A stretch of DNA of 64,000 nucleotides, from contig CAKZQQ010000006.1 in assembly GCA_937141405.1 (NCBI GenBank), positions 186,001-250,000 on the forward strand. Reading direction: 5' to 3'. This document shows positions 42,337 through 52,426 of the stretch, piece after piece (position 1 is the stretch's first letter; every line of letters begins with the position of its first letter). Both the position numbers and the translations under genes were made by a program. Below the pieces are notes generated by a model that saw only the letters and a program-made list of their open reading frames with translations, was not told where the DNA came from and made no database searches. The DNA comes from an uncultured Campylobacterota bacterium (lineage in GTDB: Bacteria; Campylobacterota; Campylobacteria; Campylobacterales; Sulfurovaceae).

Positions 42337-43251
42337 ATGAACGAAGCAAAATATATTTGGATGGATGGCAAGCTTATAGATTGGAAAGATGCTAAAGTAC
42401 ATATCCTTACGCATACGGTACACTATGGAAATGCCGTTTTTGAAGGAACAAGAGCCTACCAGACAGAAGATGGTTTGGCGATTTTTAGACTCGAAGATCA
42501 CTGCAAGAGACTTTATAACTCTGCCAAGATTGTCGCAATCAAGCCAAATATCGCATATGATACGCTCAAAGAGGCGCATCTAGAAGTCCTAAGAAGCAAT
42601 GACTTTACCGGTAATGTTTACATGAGACCTATCATATTTTTAGGGTATGGGCAGATGGGTGTCCACCATGTTAAAGCTCCGGTTCAAACTGCGGTTGCTG
42701 CATGGGAGTGGGGAGCTTATCTTGGGGAAGAGGGTCTTGAAAAAGGTATTAAGGTATGCACTTCCTCAATCACCAGAAACCCAAACCGCTCAACTTTCGG
42801 TAAAGCTAAGGCAGCAGCCAATTATCTCAATAGCCAAATGGCAAAGTATGAGGCAATAGAGAGTGGCTTCGAGGAGGCATTGATGCTTGATGAAAATGGC
42901 TTTGCAGCCGAAGGGACGGGAGAGTGTCTCTTTATCGTTAGAGATGGTGTGTTAGTTTCGCCACCTAACGATAACTCCTTGGAGTCTATCACGCAAGCAA
43001 CCGTCTTAGAACTTGCGCGCGATGCAGGTATCCCGATAGAGCGTAGAAACATCACTCGAGATGAGATATATATCTGCGATGAAGCCTTTTTCACCGGTAC
43101 GGCAGCAGAGGTTACACCTATCAATTCGCTCGATCATAGAGTTGTCGGAAACGGAGCAAGAGGTCCTATGACACAGCAGCTTCAAAGTGCATATTTTGAT
43201 GTTGTTTTCGGTCGAAACCCAAAATATAAACACTATCTAACATACGTATAA
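42337..43251 (+). CDS. ilvE: Branched-chain amino acid aminotransferase
   Basis: 304-residue class IV aminotransferase that makes Val, Leu and Ile. HYGNAVFEGTRAYQ holds the substrate arginine region, the PLP lysine lies in STFGKAKAAANYLNSQ, and the phosphate-binding signature is EGTGECLFIV, then VTPINSLDHR. AGTTGGAGAGATC is the ribosome site. The stop is nine bases before the SPFH gene. Confidence 0.95.
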   Translation: MNEAKYIWMDGKLIDWKDAKVHILTHTVHYGNAVFEGTRAYQTEDGLAIFRLEDHCKRLYNSAKIVAIKPNIAYDTLKEAHLEVLRSNDFTGNVYMRPIIFLGYGQMGVHHVKAPVQTAVAAWEWGAYLGEEGLEKGIKVCTSSITRNPNRSTFGKAKAAANYLNSQMAKYEAIESGFEEALMLDENGFAAEGTGECLFIVRDGVLVSPPNDNSLESITQATVLELARDAGIPIERRNITRDEIYICDEAFFTGTAAEVTPINSLDHRVVGNGARGPMTQQLQSAYFDVVFGRNPKYKHYLTYV

Positions 43252-43260
43252 GGAGAAGAT

Positions 43261-44394
43261 ATGCCAACAGACATGAACGATTATTTCAAAAAGAAAAAGC
43301 CTGCATCAAACAACCAAAGCAATACAGGTGGCGGAGACAATAAAGGAGGCGGTAATTCAGGTGGTGGATTTAATATGTCGCCTATGGGCGGCTCTCCAAA
43401 GATACTTCAAGGAGTTATCGTAGCAGTAGTTTTGATATTTTTATTTTTTATATTGAAGCCATTTACTATCATCAACTCGGGAGAAGTAGGGATCAAAGTA
43501 AGAACCGGTAAGTTCGATAACACACCTTTGCAGCCCGGATTGCATTTTTATATCCCTGTGTTTGAGAGAATATTGCCTGTCAATACTCGTATAAGACTTA
43601 TCGTTTATAGTAATCTTGAGCGAGATACTGTTGGCGATAATTATGCAAAAAGTTCACTTAGTAGTGAGACATTTGAGGGTGGACTCAAGAAAAATCCATC
43701 AATTCAAGTGCTTGACAAAAGAGGGCTTACCGTCAATATCGATATAGCGGTTCAGTACCAGCTTCGAGCCGAGAGTGCCGCACTTACCATAGAAAAATGG
43801 GGCTCTAGCTGGGAAGAGAAGATAATAAACTCACAAGTAAGAGAGGTAGTTCGTGATGTTGTAGGTCAATACACTGCCGAGCAACTTCCTGAGATGAGAA
43901 ACGAGATAGCAGCAGCTATTACTACAAAGATATCAGAGAAGATTGTCTCTCTTGAGGGAACCCCTGTTATGCTTTCAAGTGTTGAGCTTCGAAATATTGA
44001 CTTGCCGCAAAAGATCAAAGATCAGATAGAGAGAGTGCAGATAGCAAAACAAGAGGTGACGATAGCAGAACAGCAAAAAGAGCAGGCAAAACAAGAGGCA
44101 CTTAAGAAAGCTGAAATTGCTAAAGGTGAGGCTGAAAGAAATCGTATTGAGGCACAAGGACAAGCAGATAAGATACGGATTGAAGCCGAAGAACAGGCAA
44201 AAGCAAATATCTTGATATCCAAATCGCTCTCCGATAAACTTTTACAACTTGAGCAGATAAAAACACAAGCAAAATTCAATGAAGCACTCAAAGAAAATAG
44301 AGATGCACAGATATTCTTAACCCCTGGTGGTGCGGTACCTAATATCTGGCTAGACAGTAAAGACAAGAAACGCTCAACAGCAACCGGAAATTAG
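43261..44394 (+). CDS. SPFH/prohibitin-family membrane protein
   Basis: 377 residues. A Gly/Asn-rich N-terminal tail (about residues 14-45), one membrane helix (GVIVAVVLIFLFFILKPFTII), the SPFH domain (NSGEVGIKVRTGKF to RNIDLPQKI) and a long Ala/Glu/Lys/Gln coiled coil are in order. Prohibitin-like proteins assemble into membrane rings and often support proteases or respiratory complexes. The next gene's ATG follows the stop directly. Confidence 0.9.
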   Translation: MPTDMNDYFKKKKPASNNQSNTGGGDNKGGGNSGGGFNMSPMGGSPKILQGVIVAVVLIFLFFILKPFTIINSGEVGIKVRTGKFDNTPLQPGLHFYIPVFERILPVNTRIRLIVYSNLERDTVGDNYAKSSLSSETFEGGLKKNPSIQVLDKRGLTVNIDIAVQYQLRAESAALTIEKWGSSWEEKIINSQVREVVRDVVGQYTAEQLPEMRNEIAAAITTKISEKIVSLEGTPVMLSSVELRNIDLPQKIKDQIERVQIAKQEVTIAEQQKEQAKQEALKKAEIAKGEAERNRIEAQGQADKIRIEAEEQAKANILISKSLSDKLLQLEQIKTQAKFNEALKENRDAQIFLTPGGAVPNIWLDSKDKKRSTATGN

Positions 44395-45060
44395 ATGATA
44401 GAGAGTATCGACTGGAAAAAAAGCGAGCTTATCCCTGCCGTTGTGCAAGATGCAACAAGCAATGAGGTGCTTATGCTTGCCTATATGAACAAAGAGGCAT
44501 TGGATTTGAGTATGCAAAGTGGGTATGCACATTATTTTAGCAGAAGCCGTCAGCGTATCTGGAAAAAAGGTGAGAGTTCCGGGCATACTCAAAAGATAGT
44601 TGATATTCTTCTTGATTGTGACAGTGATACACTGCTTTTAAAAGTAGAGCAAAAGGGAGTTGCTTGTCATACAGGCAGAAGAAGTTGCTTTTTTAACTCT
44701 TTGACTCAAGATAAGATTATTTTAGATAAAGAGGTAGATGCAGAGGCAATTTACGGCGTTGTTGATACGCTTTATCATACTATCTTAGAGCGTAAAACAA
44801 GTAGTGATGCAAAATCATGGACGAAAAAACTACTTGATAATCCTGCCTTACTCGAAGAGAAAATCAAAGAAGAAGCAGATGAGTTGGTAAAAGCTATCAA
44901 AGAAGAGAGTGATGAGCAGGTGATCTATGAGGCTGCCGATCTTCTCTACCATGCACTTGTCGGTCTAGGCTTACGAGAAGTCTCTCCTGATAGGGTAAAA
45001 CAAGAGCTTAAAAGACGTTTTGGAGTCAGCGGTATAGAAGAGAAAGAGAGCAGAGGCTAA
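44395..45060 (+). CDS. hisIE: Bifunctional phosphoribosyl-AMP cyclohydrolase / phosphoribosyl-ATP pyrophosphatase
   Basis: 221 residues. The N-terminal HisI domain carries GESSGHTQKIVDILLDCD and a zinc-binding CHTGRRSCFF. The C-terminal HisE domain has the EEKIKEEADELVKAI and DLLYHALVGL helices of a MazG-like pyrophosphatase. Together they carry out two successive steps of histidine synthesis. The start codon follows the SPFH stop with no gap. Confidence 0.95.
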   Translation: MIESIDWKKSELIPAVVQDATSNEVLMLAYMNKEALDLSMQSGYAHYFSRSRQRIWKKGESSGHTQKIVDILLDCDSDTLLLKVEQKGVACHTGRRSCFFNSLTQDKIILDKEVDAEAIYGVVDTLYHTILERKTSSDAKSWTKKLLDNPALLEEKIKEEADELVKAIKEESDEQVIYEAADLLYHALVGLGLREVSPDRVKQELKRRFGVSGIEEKESRG

Positions 45061-45070
45061 AGGAGAGAGC

Positions 45071-45664
45071 GTGTCAAACATATTGGCATTGGTTGCTAGA
45101 ACAGCATTGGCACTACTTTTACTTGTCTTATTTGTATTTATGATTTATATGCTAGGGGTTGCTCCGGCAAAAGAGAATCCAGCACAAGATCAAAATCTCT
45201 CTGCTTCAACATTCAAACAAGAGAAGCAAAGAGTTACAAGTTCATCAGATGAAAAAAAGAGTAGTGAACAATTTAAGCTCAATGGGAAAATCGACTCTTT
45301 GATAGCGTTAGCTCAGAGTAAGGTCGGTGCAAAATATCTGCCCGGAGGGAAAGGGCCTGAGAGTTTTGATTGCTCCGGATTTGTCTATTATGTTTTTAAA
45401 GAGCAAGGCAGAGCAATCCCAAGAACCTCTATCGCGCAATCAAAGATCGGCAAAAAACTAGATAAATCAGAGATCAAAAGAGGCGATATACTCTTTTTTG
45501 ATACATCCAATAAGCATCATGTTAATCATAGCGGTATCTATCTCGGTGATGATAGATTTATCCATGCAAGTTCCGGCAAAGCTTATAGTGTGACAATCTC
45601 AAGTCTTGATGGGTGGTATAAAGATAAATTTTTATGGGGTGTGAGGGTCTTTGATCAAAAGTAG
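45071..45664 (+). CDS. NlpC/P60 cell-wall hydrolase
   Basis: 197 residues starting with GTG after AAAGGAGAGAGC. One membrane helix (LALLLLVLFVFMIYMLGV) is followed by a Ser/Lys-rich linker and the NlpC/P60 domain: catalytic Cys in SFDCSGFVYYVF, His in NHSGIYLGDDRFIHASS. It should cleave peptidoglycan stem peptides in the periplasm. Its end overlaps that of the convergent radical SAM gene by 10 bases. Confidence 0.92.
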   Translation: MSNILALVARTALALLLLVLFVFMIYMLGVAPAKENPAQDQNLSASTFKQEKQRVTSSSDEKKSSEQFKLNGKIDSLIALAQSKVGAKYLPGGKGPESFDCSGFVYYVFKEQGRAIPRTSIAQSKIGKKLDKSEIKRGDILFFDTSNKHHVNHSGIYLGDDRFIHASSGKAYSVTISSLDGWYKDKFLWGVRVFDQK

Positions 45665-46617
45665 AGATGCTCTTTTGCTAACTCTTTTTTGACAAATTGC
45701 ATCGCTCTATTTTTGCTCCAAGCACACCAAGAGGGTGCGATGACTCCATCATTTGCTGAGCCTGCTGTTACTCTTTGGATAGAGATATTTTTTGGTTTGA
45801 GCTTGAGTGCTTGTATTAAGATAGCGGTATACTCTTCTATGGTAATCGGCTTGAATTCTCTGTTTTTATACTCATTTGCAAGCATTGTATTTCTCACCAC
45901 ATAGAGTGGATGGTATTTAATCGAGTCAACTCCCCATTTATAGACTTCTTTGGTACTCTCAAGCATCATCTTGGCATCTTCTCCGGGAAGTCCATAGATG
46001 AGGTGAGCGCAGACATTGAGCCCTCTTTTTTTTGTTTTTTTGATGATCTCTTTTACGCTACGTGCATCATGACCCCGATTGATTCGTTTGAGAGTAACAT
46101 CATGGATTGATTGCACGCCATACTCTACCCATATCTCTTTGGTTTTATGAAGCTCACCTAGATGATCAAGTACCTCGTCGCTGATACTATCACTCCTTGT
46201 GCCGATACTCAATCCAATGATATCATCATAACTCAGTGCTTTTTCAAAGAGTATTTTGAGTGTTTCAAGAGGAGCATAGGTGTTGGTAAAGGCTTGAAAG
46301 TAGACTAAAAATTTCTTAGCTCCTTTGTGCTTTAGAGCCTCTCTTCCTCTTCTTATCTGCTCGTCAAGTTCATTAAGTTGTACTTCTAGTAGAGGGTTTG
46401 TGGCGGAGTTTGGATTGAGTGTTATCTTATATTCAGTCCCCATATTGGGGCTAAAAGATTCATTGAGGCAAAAAGTGCATCCCCCTTTTGCTACTGCTCC
46501 ATCAATATTTGGGCAGGTAAAACCGCTGAGACCAACAGGGATCTTTACAACTTTGGTGTGATACTTTTTTTTAAGATATTTTCCAAATGTAAAAAGAGCC
46601 TCTTGCTTCATACGCAC
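45655..46617 (-). CDS. YhcC-type radical SAM protein (TIGR01212 family)
   Basis: 320 residues. The cluster motif is spread: a first Cys in GFTCPNIDGAVAKGG, then CTFC, as in the YhcC/TIGR01212 family. The C-terminal stretch LGLSIGTRSDSISDEV lies in the same barrel; GVQSIHDVTLKRINRGHD is the other family block. Function is unknown, possibly tRNA or cofactor modification. One base separates it from purF upstream. Confidence 0.85.
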   Translation of the reverse strand: MRMKQEALFTFGKYLKKKYHTKVVKIPVGLSGFTCPNIDGAVAKGGCTFCLNESFSPNMGTEYKITLNPNSATNPLLEVQLNELDEQIRRGREALKHKGAKKFLVYFQAFTNTYAPLETLKILFEKALSYDDIIGLSIGTRSDSISDEVLDHLGELHKTKEIWVEYGVQSIHDVTLKRINRGHDARSVKEIIKKTKKRGLNVCAHLIYGLPGEDAKMMLESTKEVYKWGVDSIKYHPLYVVRNTMLANEYKNREFKPITIEEYTAILIQALKLKPKNISIQRVTAGSANDGVIAPSWCAWSKNRAMQFVKKELAKEHLYF

Positions 46618-47988
46618 CTAGCCCAAATCAGAACAACCGGGGCTTTTTGCATTACCTCCGGCAAAATAGTTCCCGTCAAAACTCACAAGTGAATAGTTTC
46701 TCTGTTCACCGAGTGATTTTTTGAGACCTTCAATTGATAAGAATCCAAGAGAGTCGGCATGGATAGAATCAGATATCTCTTTCGGGGAATATTTCGCAGA
46801 GATGAGCTCTTCTTGAGTAGGTGTGTCGATACCGTATCTACATGGATACTTTATCTCAGGAGCAGCTATACGCATATGAACCTCTCTTGCTCCTGCCTCT
46901 TTGAGCATTTTAACTATCTGTTTCGATGTTGTCCCTCGCACTAAAGAGTCATCTACAATAGCGATTGATTTCCCTTTAATGAGTGAAGAGATAGGAGAGA
47001 GCTTGAGTTTGACTTTAAGATTTCGGATCGCCTGTGTAGGCTCTATGAAGGTTCTGCCGATGTAGTGATTTCTTACGATTGCCATCTCAAAAGGAACGCC
47101 GAGTCCTTCAGCAAAACCTCTAGCAGCGGCCACCCCACTATCAGGTACGGGAATAACAAGATCAACATCAGCAGGCTGCTCTTTTGCTAAACACTTTCCT
47201 GTTTTAAGTCTTGATTCATAGACATTTGTCCCATCGATGATGGAGTCCGGTCTTGCAAAATAGATATATTCAAATGCGCAAGGGTGATAGTCGCTCTCAA
47301 ATATCTGCTCGCTTTTTGGCTCTTTACCATGCTCAAATATGAGCATTTCTCCCGGTCGTACATCTCGAATGAAAGTGGCATCCAAAAGATCAAAAGCGCA
47401 TGTTTCGCTCGCTACGATATAGCCTCCGTCTTTTAGTTTTGCAAGACTCAAAGGTCTGATGCCAAATCGATCTCTCATAACAAACATCTTAGAGCGACTT
47501 TGAATAACAAGACAGTAAGCTCCCTCGAGTTTTTGAAGCATATCTTTGATGCGATCAACAAGTTTATCTTCTTGACTTTTTGCGATAAGATGGACGATAT
47601 TTTCTGTATCCATTCCACTTTGAAATATAGCACCTTTGTCGATAAGAGCTTCCCTGACCTCGAGTTTATTAACAAGGTTTCCGTTGTGTGCTACAGATAT
47701 TTCCCCGAGTTTATAGCGTGCAAAAACAGGTTGCGCATCGAGTATGGATTCATTGCCTGCGGTTGAATATCTATTGTGCCCGATAGCAGAGGTGCCTTGG
47801 AGTTTTTCAAAAGCATCCTCATCAAAAACTTCAGTGACGAGTCCTCTTTTTTTGACGAGACTTATCTTTTTGCCATCAGCACTACTAATGCCTGTTGATT
47901 CTTGCCCGCGATGCTGCATAGCAAAGAGAGCATAATAAGCTTTTTTAGAAGCATTTGGAGAGTCATAAATACCGACTATTGCGCACAT
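46618..47988 (-). CDS. purF: Amidophosphoribosyltransferase (purine synthesis)
   Basis: 456 residues. Met removal exposes the catalytic Cys2 of MCAIVGIY, so there is no propeptide. The glutaminase domain has MQHRGQESTGIS and VAHNGNLVN, and the PRPP site is SIAIVDDSLVRGTTSKQIV. It catalyses the first committed step of purine synthesis. It is in a minus-strand run purF-(YhcC), next to dapB. Confidence 0.97.
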   Translation of the reverse strand: MCAIVGIYDSPNASKKAYYALFAMQHRGQESTGISSADGKKISLVKKRGLVTEVFDEDAFEKLQGTSAIGHNRYSTAGNESILDAQPVFARYKLGEISVAHNGNLVNKLEVREALIDKGAIFQSGMDTENIVHLIAKSQEDKLVDRIKDMLQKLEGAYCLVIQSRSKMFVMRDRFGIRPLSLAKLKDGGYIVASETCAFDLLDATFIRDVRPGEMLIFEHGKEPKSEQIFESDYHPCAFEYIYFARPDSIIDGTNVYESRLKTGKCLAKEQPADVDLVIPVPDSGVAAARGFAEGLGVPFEMAIVRNHYIGRTFIEPTQAIRNLKVKLKLSPISSLIKGKSIAIVDDSLVRGTTSKQIVKMLKEAGAREVHMRIAAPEIKYPCRYGIDTPTQEELISAKYSPKEISDSIHADSLGFLSIEGLKKSLGEQRNYSLVSFDGNYFAGGNAKSPGCSDLG

Positions 47989-47997
47989 ATTGATCCT

Positions 47998-48765
47998 TTA
48001 CATCTCTAGGGCATCATTGATTGAGTAGAGTCCATTTTTTTGTTTGATAAGCCATTTTGCAGCACGGATTGCACCTTTTGAAAATGTCTCTCTACTCGTA
48101 GCTGTGTGGTTGAGCTCGATAAATTCACCATCATTATAGAAGCCTACCGTATGGCGGCCAACGACATCACCGCCTCTAAGTGCTAAGACACCTATCTCAT
48201 CTTTGCTTCTAGCACCTATCTGCCCATCTCTACCGCTTACTCTAACAGCATCGATATCCAAGTCTCTTCCCTTTGCTGCAAACTCTGCGAGTGTTAAAGC
48301 GGTTCCGCTTGGTGCATCAACTTTATATCTATGGTGCTGTTCAACGATCTCGATATCAAAATCTTTCAATGTTGCAGAAACTTTTTCAACCAACATTTTT
48401 AAAAGTGCAATACCCGCTGACATATTTGTTGAGTATAGCACCGGCATCTCTGCTGCAGCCTCATTGAGTAGATTTTGCTGATGAGCACTCAGTCCGGTTG
48501 TTGCGATAACAAGCGGGGTAGGGTTATTTATAGCCTCCTCACAAAGCTCTGCCGTTGCGTCCGGAGCTGAAAAATCTATCACTACATCTGATTCTTCAAG
48601 AAGTACTTTCATACTGCTCGTTTTGGTAACCTCTCCGGCAACATCTTGTTTGAGTTCGTCAAAAACATGCACTGCATTCAATTTGAGTTCACTATCTTTA
48701 GATATATTTTTTATAAGTAACTCACCAACTCTACCGGTACTTCCTAGTATCCCTACTTTAATCAT
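47998..48765 (-). CDS. dapB: 4-hydroxy-tetrahydrodipicolinate reductase
   Basis: 255 residues. NAD(P)-binding motif GILGSTGRVGELLI, substrate motif VEQHHRYKVDAPSGTALTLAE, and VIDFSAPDATAE are diagnostic. The enzyme makes tetrahydrodipicolinate for lysine and diaminopimelate. A gap of nine bases to purF and four to trxB suggests one operon. Confidence 0.96.
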   Translation of the reverse strand: MIKVGILGSTGRVGELLIKNISKDSELKLNAVHVFDELKQDVAGEVTKTSSMKVLLEESDVVIDFSAPDATAELCEEAINNPTPLVIATTGLSAHQQNLLNEAAAEMPVLYSTNMSAGIALLKMLVEKVSATLKDFDIEIVEQHHRYKVDAPSGTALTLAEFAAKGRDLDIDAVRVSGRDGQIGARSKDEIGVLALRGGDVVGRHTVGFYNDGEFIELNHTATSRETFSKGAIRAAKWLIKQKNGLYSINDALEM

Positions 48766-48769
48766 CTAT

Positions 48770-49708
48770 TTAAGACCTTTCATGTAAATATGATATAACT
48801 TCTAGTGCTGCTATGGCTCCATCGCTTGCTGCACATACGACTTGCTTCGGCGAATCTTCTCTCATATCACCTGCGACAAAGAGTCCCTCAAGTGAAGTAT
48901 GCATGCGAAGATCGGTTTTTATCTGCCCCAAAGCATTTGTTTGGCAAATAAAGTTACCATCTTTTTTTTGTAAAACAGCGTTATTGACATCGTGACCGAT
49001 AAAGACGAAGAGCCCGGGGACATGAAGCTCTTTTGTTGCCCCTTTTGTATCTTTGAGCAAGAGAGCATTGACACCACTTGCATCGCCCTTAATCTCTTCA
49101 ATCATTGTATCGAGAATAAGCTCTATATTCTCTTTCTTTTTTATCCTTTGTACGGTTGAAGGCGCTGCTCTAAAACCTTCTCTTCTATGTATGAGATAGA
49201 CTTTTGAGCATATATTGGAGAGATAGTACGCCTCTTCAAGTGCAGTATCCCCACCACCTAAAACTGCCGCTTCTTTATCTTTGTAGAAAAATCCATCACA
49301 TGTAGCACAACTGCTTACGCCTCTACCGAAGAATTCATCTTCGCCTTTGATGTTAGCTCTTTTAGGAGTGCTACCCGTGCATACTATAACACTCTTTGCT
49401 TTGATTGGTTCTTTGTTTGCGATATTAATTAAAAAGATTTCGCCCTCTTTTTGTATGCTTACTACTTCATCCATTTGATGTTTTAGGCCAAAATGAAAGC
49501 ACTGCTTTAGCCATCCATCCATAAAATCCATTCCGCTTTTTGTATGATCAAAAAATCCCGGATAGTTTTCTATCTCGCTACTACCGGTTATCTGTCCACC
49601 CGGCATCCCTTTTTCAAAGAGGACAACATTTTTTAGTCCACCACGGGTAGCATAGAGTCCGGCACTGAGACCGGCCGGCCCACCACCGATTATAGCGCAC
49701 TCAAGCAT
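48770..49708 (-). CDS. trxB: Thioredoxin reductase
   Basis: 312 residues. I chose ATG 49708, eight bases after AAGGAG, over a TTG two codons upstream. FAD motif [18 protein letters not shown], redox-active [11 protein letters not shown] (CxxC) and NADPH motif [15 protein letters not shown] are present, and [11 protein letters not shown] is the C-terminal FAD signature. It reduces thioredoxin, encoded just upstream on the same strand. Confidence 0.96.
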   Translation of the reverse strand: MLECAIIGGGPAGLSAGLYATRGGLKNVVLFEKGMPGGQITGSSEIENYPGFFDHTKSGMDFMDGWLKQCFHFGLKHQMDEVVSIQKEGEIFLINIANKEPIKAKSVIVCTGSTPKRANIKGEDEFFGRGVSSCATCDGFFYKDKEAAVLGGGDTALEEAYYLSNICSKVYLIHRREGFRAAPSTVQRIKKKENIELILDTMIEEIKGDASGVNALLLKDTKGATKELHVPGLFVFIGHDVNNAVLQKKDGNFICQTNALGQIKTDLRMHTSLEGLFVAGDMREDSPKQVVCAASDGAIAALEVISYLHERS

Positions 49709-49795
49709 AATCAAATCTCCTTAATCTCTATCATCCGTATGATGCATGTGGCTTTTTGTAAAATGGATTGTATCTAAAAAGTGGTAAAGAAAGGA

Positions 49796-49823
49796 ATAAA
49801 AAGGTCTTTAAAAGACCTTTTTT
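49796..49823 (-). terminator. Terminator of trxA
   Basis: AAAAAGGTCTTT and AAAGACCTTTTT pair around a single A. On the minus strand the stem is followed by TTTTTATTCC, 12 bases after the trxA stop. The hairpin is symmetric and could work both ways. Confidence 0.75.
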
Positions 49824-49834
49824 GCAGTAAGTTT

Positions 49835-50152
49835 TTAGATTAAAGCGTTAAGTTTTTCAGCAAATGTATCTTTTGAAGCTGCGCCCACCATTTGATCTAC
49901 CATCTCTCCGTTTTTAAAGAAAAGAATTGTAGGTATAGATCTGATGCCGTATTTGATAGCGATATCTTGTTGCTCATCAGTGTTGACTTTACAAATCTTT
50001 GCTTTACCATCGAAATCCTCGGCAAGCTCTTCGATAACAGGTGCTATCATTCTACATGGACCACACCAAGGTGCCCAAAAGTCTACCATCGCAACACCTT
50101 CAGATGTTGTTGCATCAAAATTTTCATTTGTAAGTTCTATGTATTTTCCCAT
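49835..50152 (-). CDS. trxA: Thioredoxin
   Basis: 105 residues with FWAPWCGPCRM as the redox site and the cis-proline in GIRSIPTILFF. It has its own terminator before trxB. General cytoplasmic disulfide reductant and partner for the Bcp peroxiredoxin encoded at 61 kb. Confidence 0.97.
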   Translation of the reverse strand: MGKYIELTNENFDATTSEGVAMVDFWAPWCGPCRMIAPVIEELAEDFDGKAKICKVNTDEQQDIAIKYGIRSIPTILFFKNGEMVDQMVGAASKDTFAEKLNALI

Positions 50153-50253
50153 TTGTGTCCCTTAATTTGTTATATTGAAAATATACAATATTTTTGCTAA
50201 GAGAAATAAATCTCAAAAACGCTATGCCACTTTAACTAATCTTGTAGCTTTTG

Positions 50254-51048
50254 TCAAGAGAGCGTATCTCCTAGATATATCTCATCATAAGCGCTCGATC
50301 TCGTGCCTCCTATCGCTTGTGTTTGCGATCCTTTCACGGTATAAACAAAAGATATCTTTGGTTTTTTGGTATCATTTTTATTTGCTCTATGCAAAAGAAG
50401 TGAATGAAATATCACAACATCACCCCGTTTGAGTTTTTTTGAGACTTTTGTAGCAATAATCTCACTATTTTTTTCAAGGTCTTCTCTAAAGTATTCCTTC
50501 TCATCAAACTGCTCTTTTGAAAAATGCATCTTATGACTTCCGGGGATAAACTCTAAAACACCGTTATTTTCATACTCTTTATCGAGTGCAAGCCAGATGC
50601 TCACGAGATTGTCATCACTATATCTCCAATATCTTCTATCTTGATGCCATCTTGTCTGTGTACTGATCTTTGGCAATTTTGTCATGATGGAGTTGTGATG
50701 CGCAAGGGTAATTGTCACATCATCTTTAAGTACTTGTTGGAGAATCGGGCGTATCTCCTTGTTTTCCATCCAATTTTTAAAGATCACATCCCTGCTATAT
50801 ACTTGTCTGAGTCTTCGAATGGGTGCTTCTTGTTCAAAATCCAAACTTTTATAATCACTCTCATTGGTTCTGAAATCTTTTGATTTTTTATCATACCCAA
50901 GTTCAGTCTCTATGGGTTCAATGCGATATTTGAGGTGTACTTTTGCGATCTCGAGTATCGCTTTGCACTCCTTTTTTGATGCAAAATCTTTGAGGAGGAT
51001 AAAGCCGTTTTTATCAAAAAAATCAAGCTGTTTTTGTGTAAGTTCCAT
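50254..51048 (-). CDS. Phytanoyl-CoA dioxygenase (PhyH) family Fe(II)/2-oxoglutarate enzyme
   Basis: 264 residues. The iron facial triad is visible as HQD in TRWHQDRRYW and a distal His in FHSLLLHRANKN, and the 2-oxoglutarate arginine is likely in that same region. FDKNGFILLKDFASK is the family start. Members hydroxylate many small substrates; the one here is unknown. It sits alone, convergent toward trxA. Confidence 0.85.
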   Translation of the reverse strand: MELTQKQLDFFDKNGFILLKDFASKKECKAILEIAKVHLKYRIEPIETELGYDKKSKDFRTNESDYKSLDFEQEAPIRRLRQVYSRDVIFKNWMENKEIRPILQQVLKDDVTITLAHHNSIMTKLPKISTQTRWHQDRRYWRYSDDNLVSIWLALDKEYENNGVLEFIPGSHKMHFSKEQFDEKEYFREDLEKNSEIIATKVSKKLKRGDVVIFHSLLLHRANKNDTKKPKISFVYTVKGSQTQAIGGTRSSAYDEIYLGDTLS

Positions 51049-51094
51049 TGTTACTTCTTTGTCGTTTTTTTATATAAATTATATCCCTAAAATA

Positions 51095-51445
51095 TTAAAG
51101 TGTGATATTTTCTATAAGCTCAACTTCACCTTTTCTGATAATAAGTGCATCGATAGAAAAAGGGAGGTCAAGTTTTCGCTCTTTCATAAAATAATAGGCT
51201 GAATTGATAACTTTTCTTATCTTGCTTGGCGTTACATTGTAGACAGGATCATAGCCGGTATCACCGCTTTTTACCTCTATAAAATGGAGTGTGTTTTCTT
51301 TGTGTGCGATGATGTCTATCTCACCTAACTTTTTAGCATAATAGTTTCGCTCTACGATCTTAAAATCTCTTGCTTCGAGATATCTTGTTGCGATATCTTC
51401 ACCGAAGTTGCCTATGGAGCGTGTAGTATTATTTATTTGTTGCAT
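51095..51445 (-). CDS. YraN family protein (UPF0102)
   Basis: 116 residues with the nuclease-like core GEDIATRYLEARDFKIVERNY, GEIDIIAHKENTLHFIEVKSG (a PD-(D/E)xK pattern: E, D, ExK). The family is widely conserved and of unsettled function. It begins four bases after the HNH gene, so its natural upstream neighbour appears to have been displaced by the restriction genes. Confidence 0.87.
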   Translation of the reverse strand: MQQINNTTRSIGNFGEDIATRYLEARDFKIVERNYYAKKLGEIDIIAHKENTLHFIEVKSGDTGYDPVYNVTPSKIRKVINSAYYFMKERKLDLPFSIDALIIRKGEVELIENITL

Positions 51446-51449
51446 ATGA

Positions 51450-52424
51450 TTATATTTTCAGAATGTTCTGTCTATGATATTCAAGGTATTCTTCTCTTCC
51501 CTCAATCGGTAAATGAGGAATTATTCTATTATTAGAAATACCAAGTTTGGAATAAGTCATATTTGATAGGAAAGGTGAAAGAATAGTTTTTTTATCGTTC
51601 GTAAAGGAGAGGAACCCTCTATCAAACAATCTATCAAAGGTAGGCGTAAGCATAAAACCATTTTTGGGGTCTATTTTTTCAGAAGCATTTGATGTAACCC
51701 AAGGTTTAATGTGACTTGCAATTAATAGTCTATCATCTGAGACTAAAGTGATTGGGCAAAATGGACATTCTGCTAGCAATCTTGCTCGATATTCTCCTTG
51801 GCCAACTCTAGCTTTTATTAGTTGTCTTTTTTCCTCTTCTAGCGCATCGCTATCAGTAATTTCTTCTTTTTCTTTTTCAATAATATATGGATGTTCGGCT
51901 TCTCCAAAATAGTCAGCGAAAAGTCTGAAGTAATAACATAATCTATTGTTATCGTCAAGCAGCTTAACTACAGAAATGAAGGTAATATTTGGTAAAGAAA
52001 GTTCTCGAATAATCTTGTAAGCTTGATTGTTTGAATTTACATAAACTCTAGATCCTGCAATTTGAGTTTGCTCAATAACTTCAAAATTAATTTTATCAGG
52101 CAGTAAATCTATTTTTCTTTTACGCAAATTCCATAGATGTGGCAAATCATCTCTGTTTACGTAAGGCTGTTCTGGTTTTAAGTATTCTATTTTTGTTTCT
52201 TCAAGATATTTTTGCAAGTCAGTTTTCATTAAAAAGCAGTGAATTACAAACCCGGCGTTTCCAAAGAAATCTCTTATTTCATTATTGTTTTGTCCGATAT
52301 AAAGTTTTGCTTCTCCATTGCCTCCGCCAATTTTATTTTGTCGAACTACAAAACTGTCTGCAATCGTAATTTTCTCTTTTGTGTCCATAACTTTAAAGTG
52401 TTCATTTGCTAAAAATATATCCAT
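51450..52424 (-). CDS. HNH-endonuclease restriction protein
   Basis: 324 residues. The C-terminal HNH_2-type nuclease reads ECPFCPITLVSDDRLLIASHIKPW, then PKNGFMLTPTFDRLFDRGFLSF, with two zinc-like Cys and the catalytic His. The N-terminal two thirds have no motif I recognise and probably hold DNA recognition. It lies two bases after the cytosine methyltransferase on the same strand, the arrangement of a type II system. Confidence 0.82.
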   Translation of the reverse strand: MDIFLANEHFKVMDTKEKITIADSFVVRQNKIGGGNGEAKLYIGQNNNEIRDFFGNAGFVIHCFLMKTDLQKYLEETKIEYLKPEQPYVNRDDLPHLWNLRKRKIDLLPDKINFEVIEQTQIAGSRVYVNSNNQAYKIIRELSLPNITFISVVKLLDDNNRLCYYFRLFADYFGEAEHPYIIEKEKEEITDSDALEEEKRQLIKARVGQGEYRARLLAECPFCPITLVSDDRLLIASHIKPWVTSNASEKIDPKNGFMLTPTFDRLFDRGFLSFTNDKKTILSPFLSNMTYSKLGISNNRIIPHLPIEGREEYLEYHRQNILKI

Positions 52425-52426
52425 TG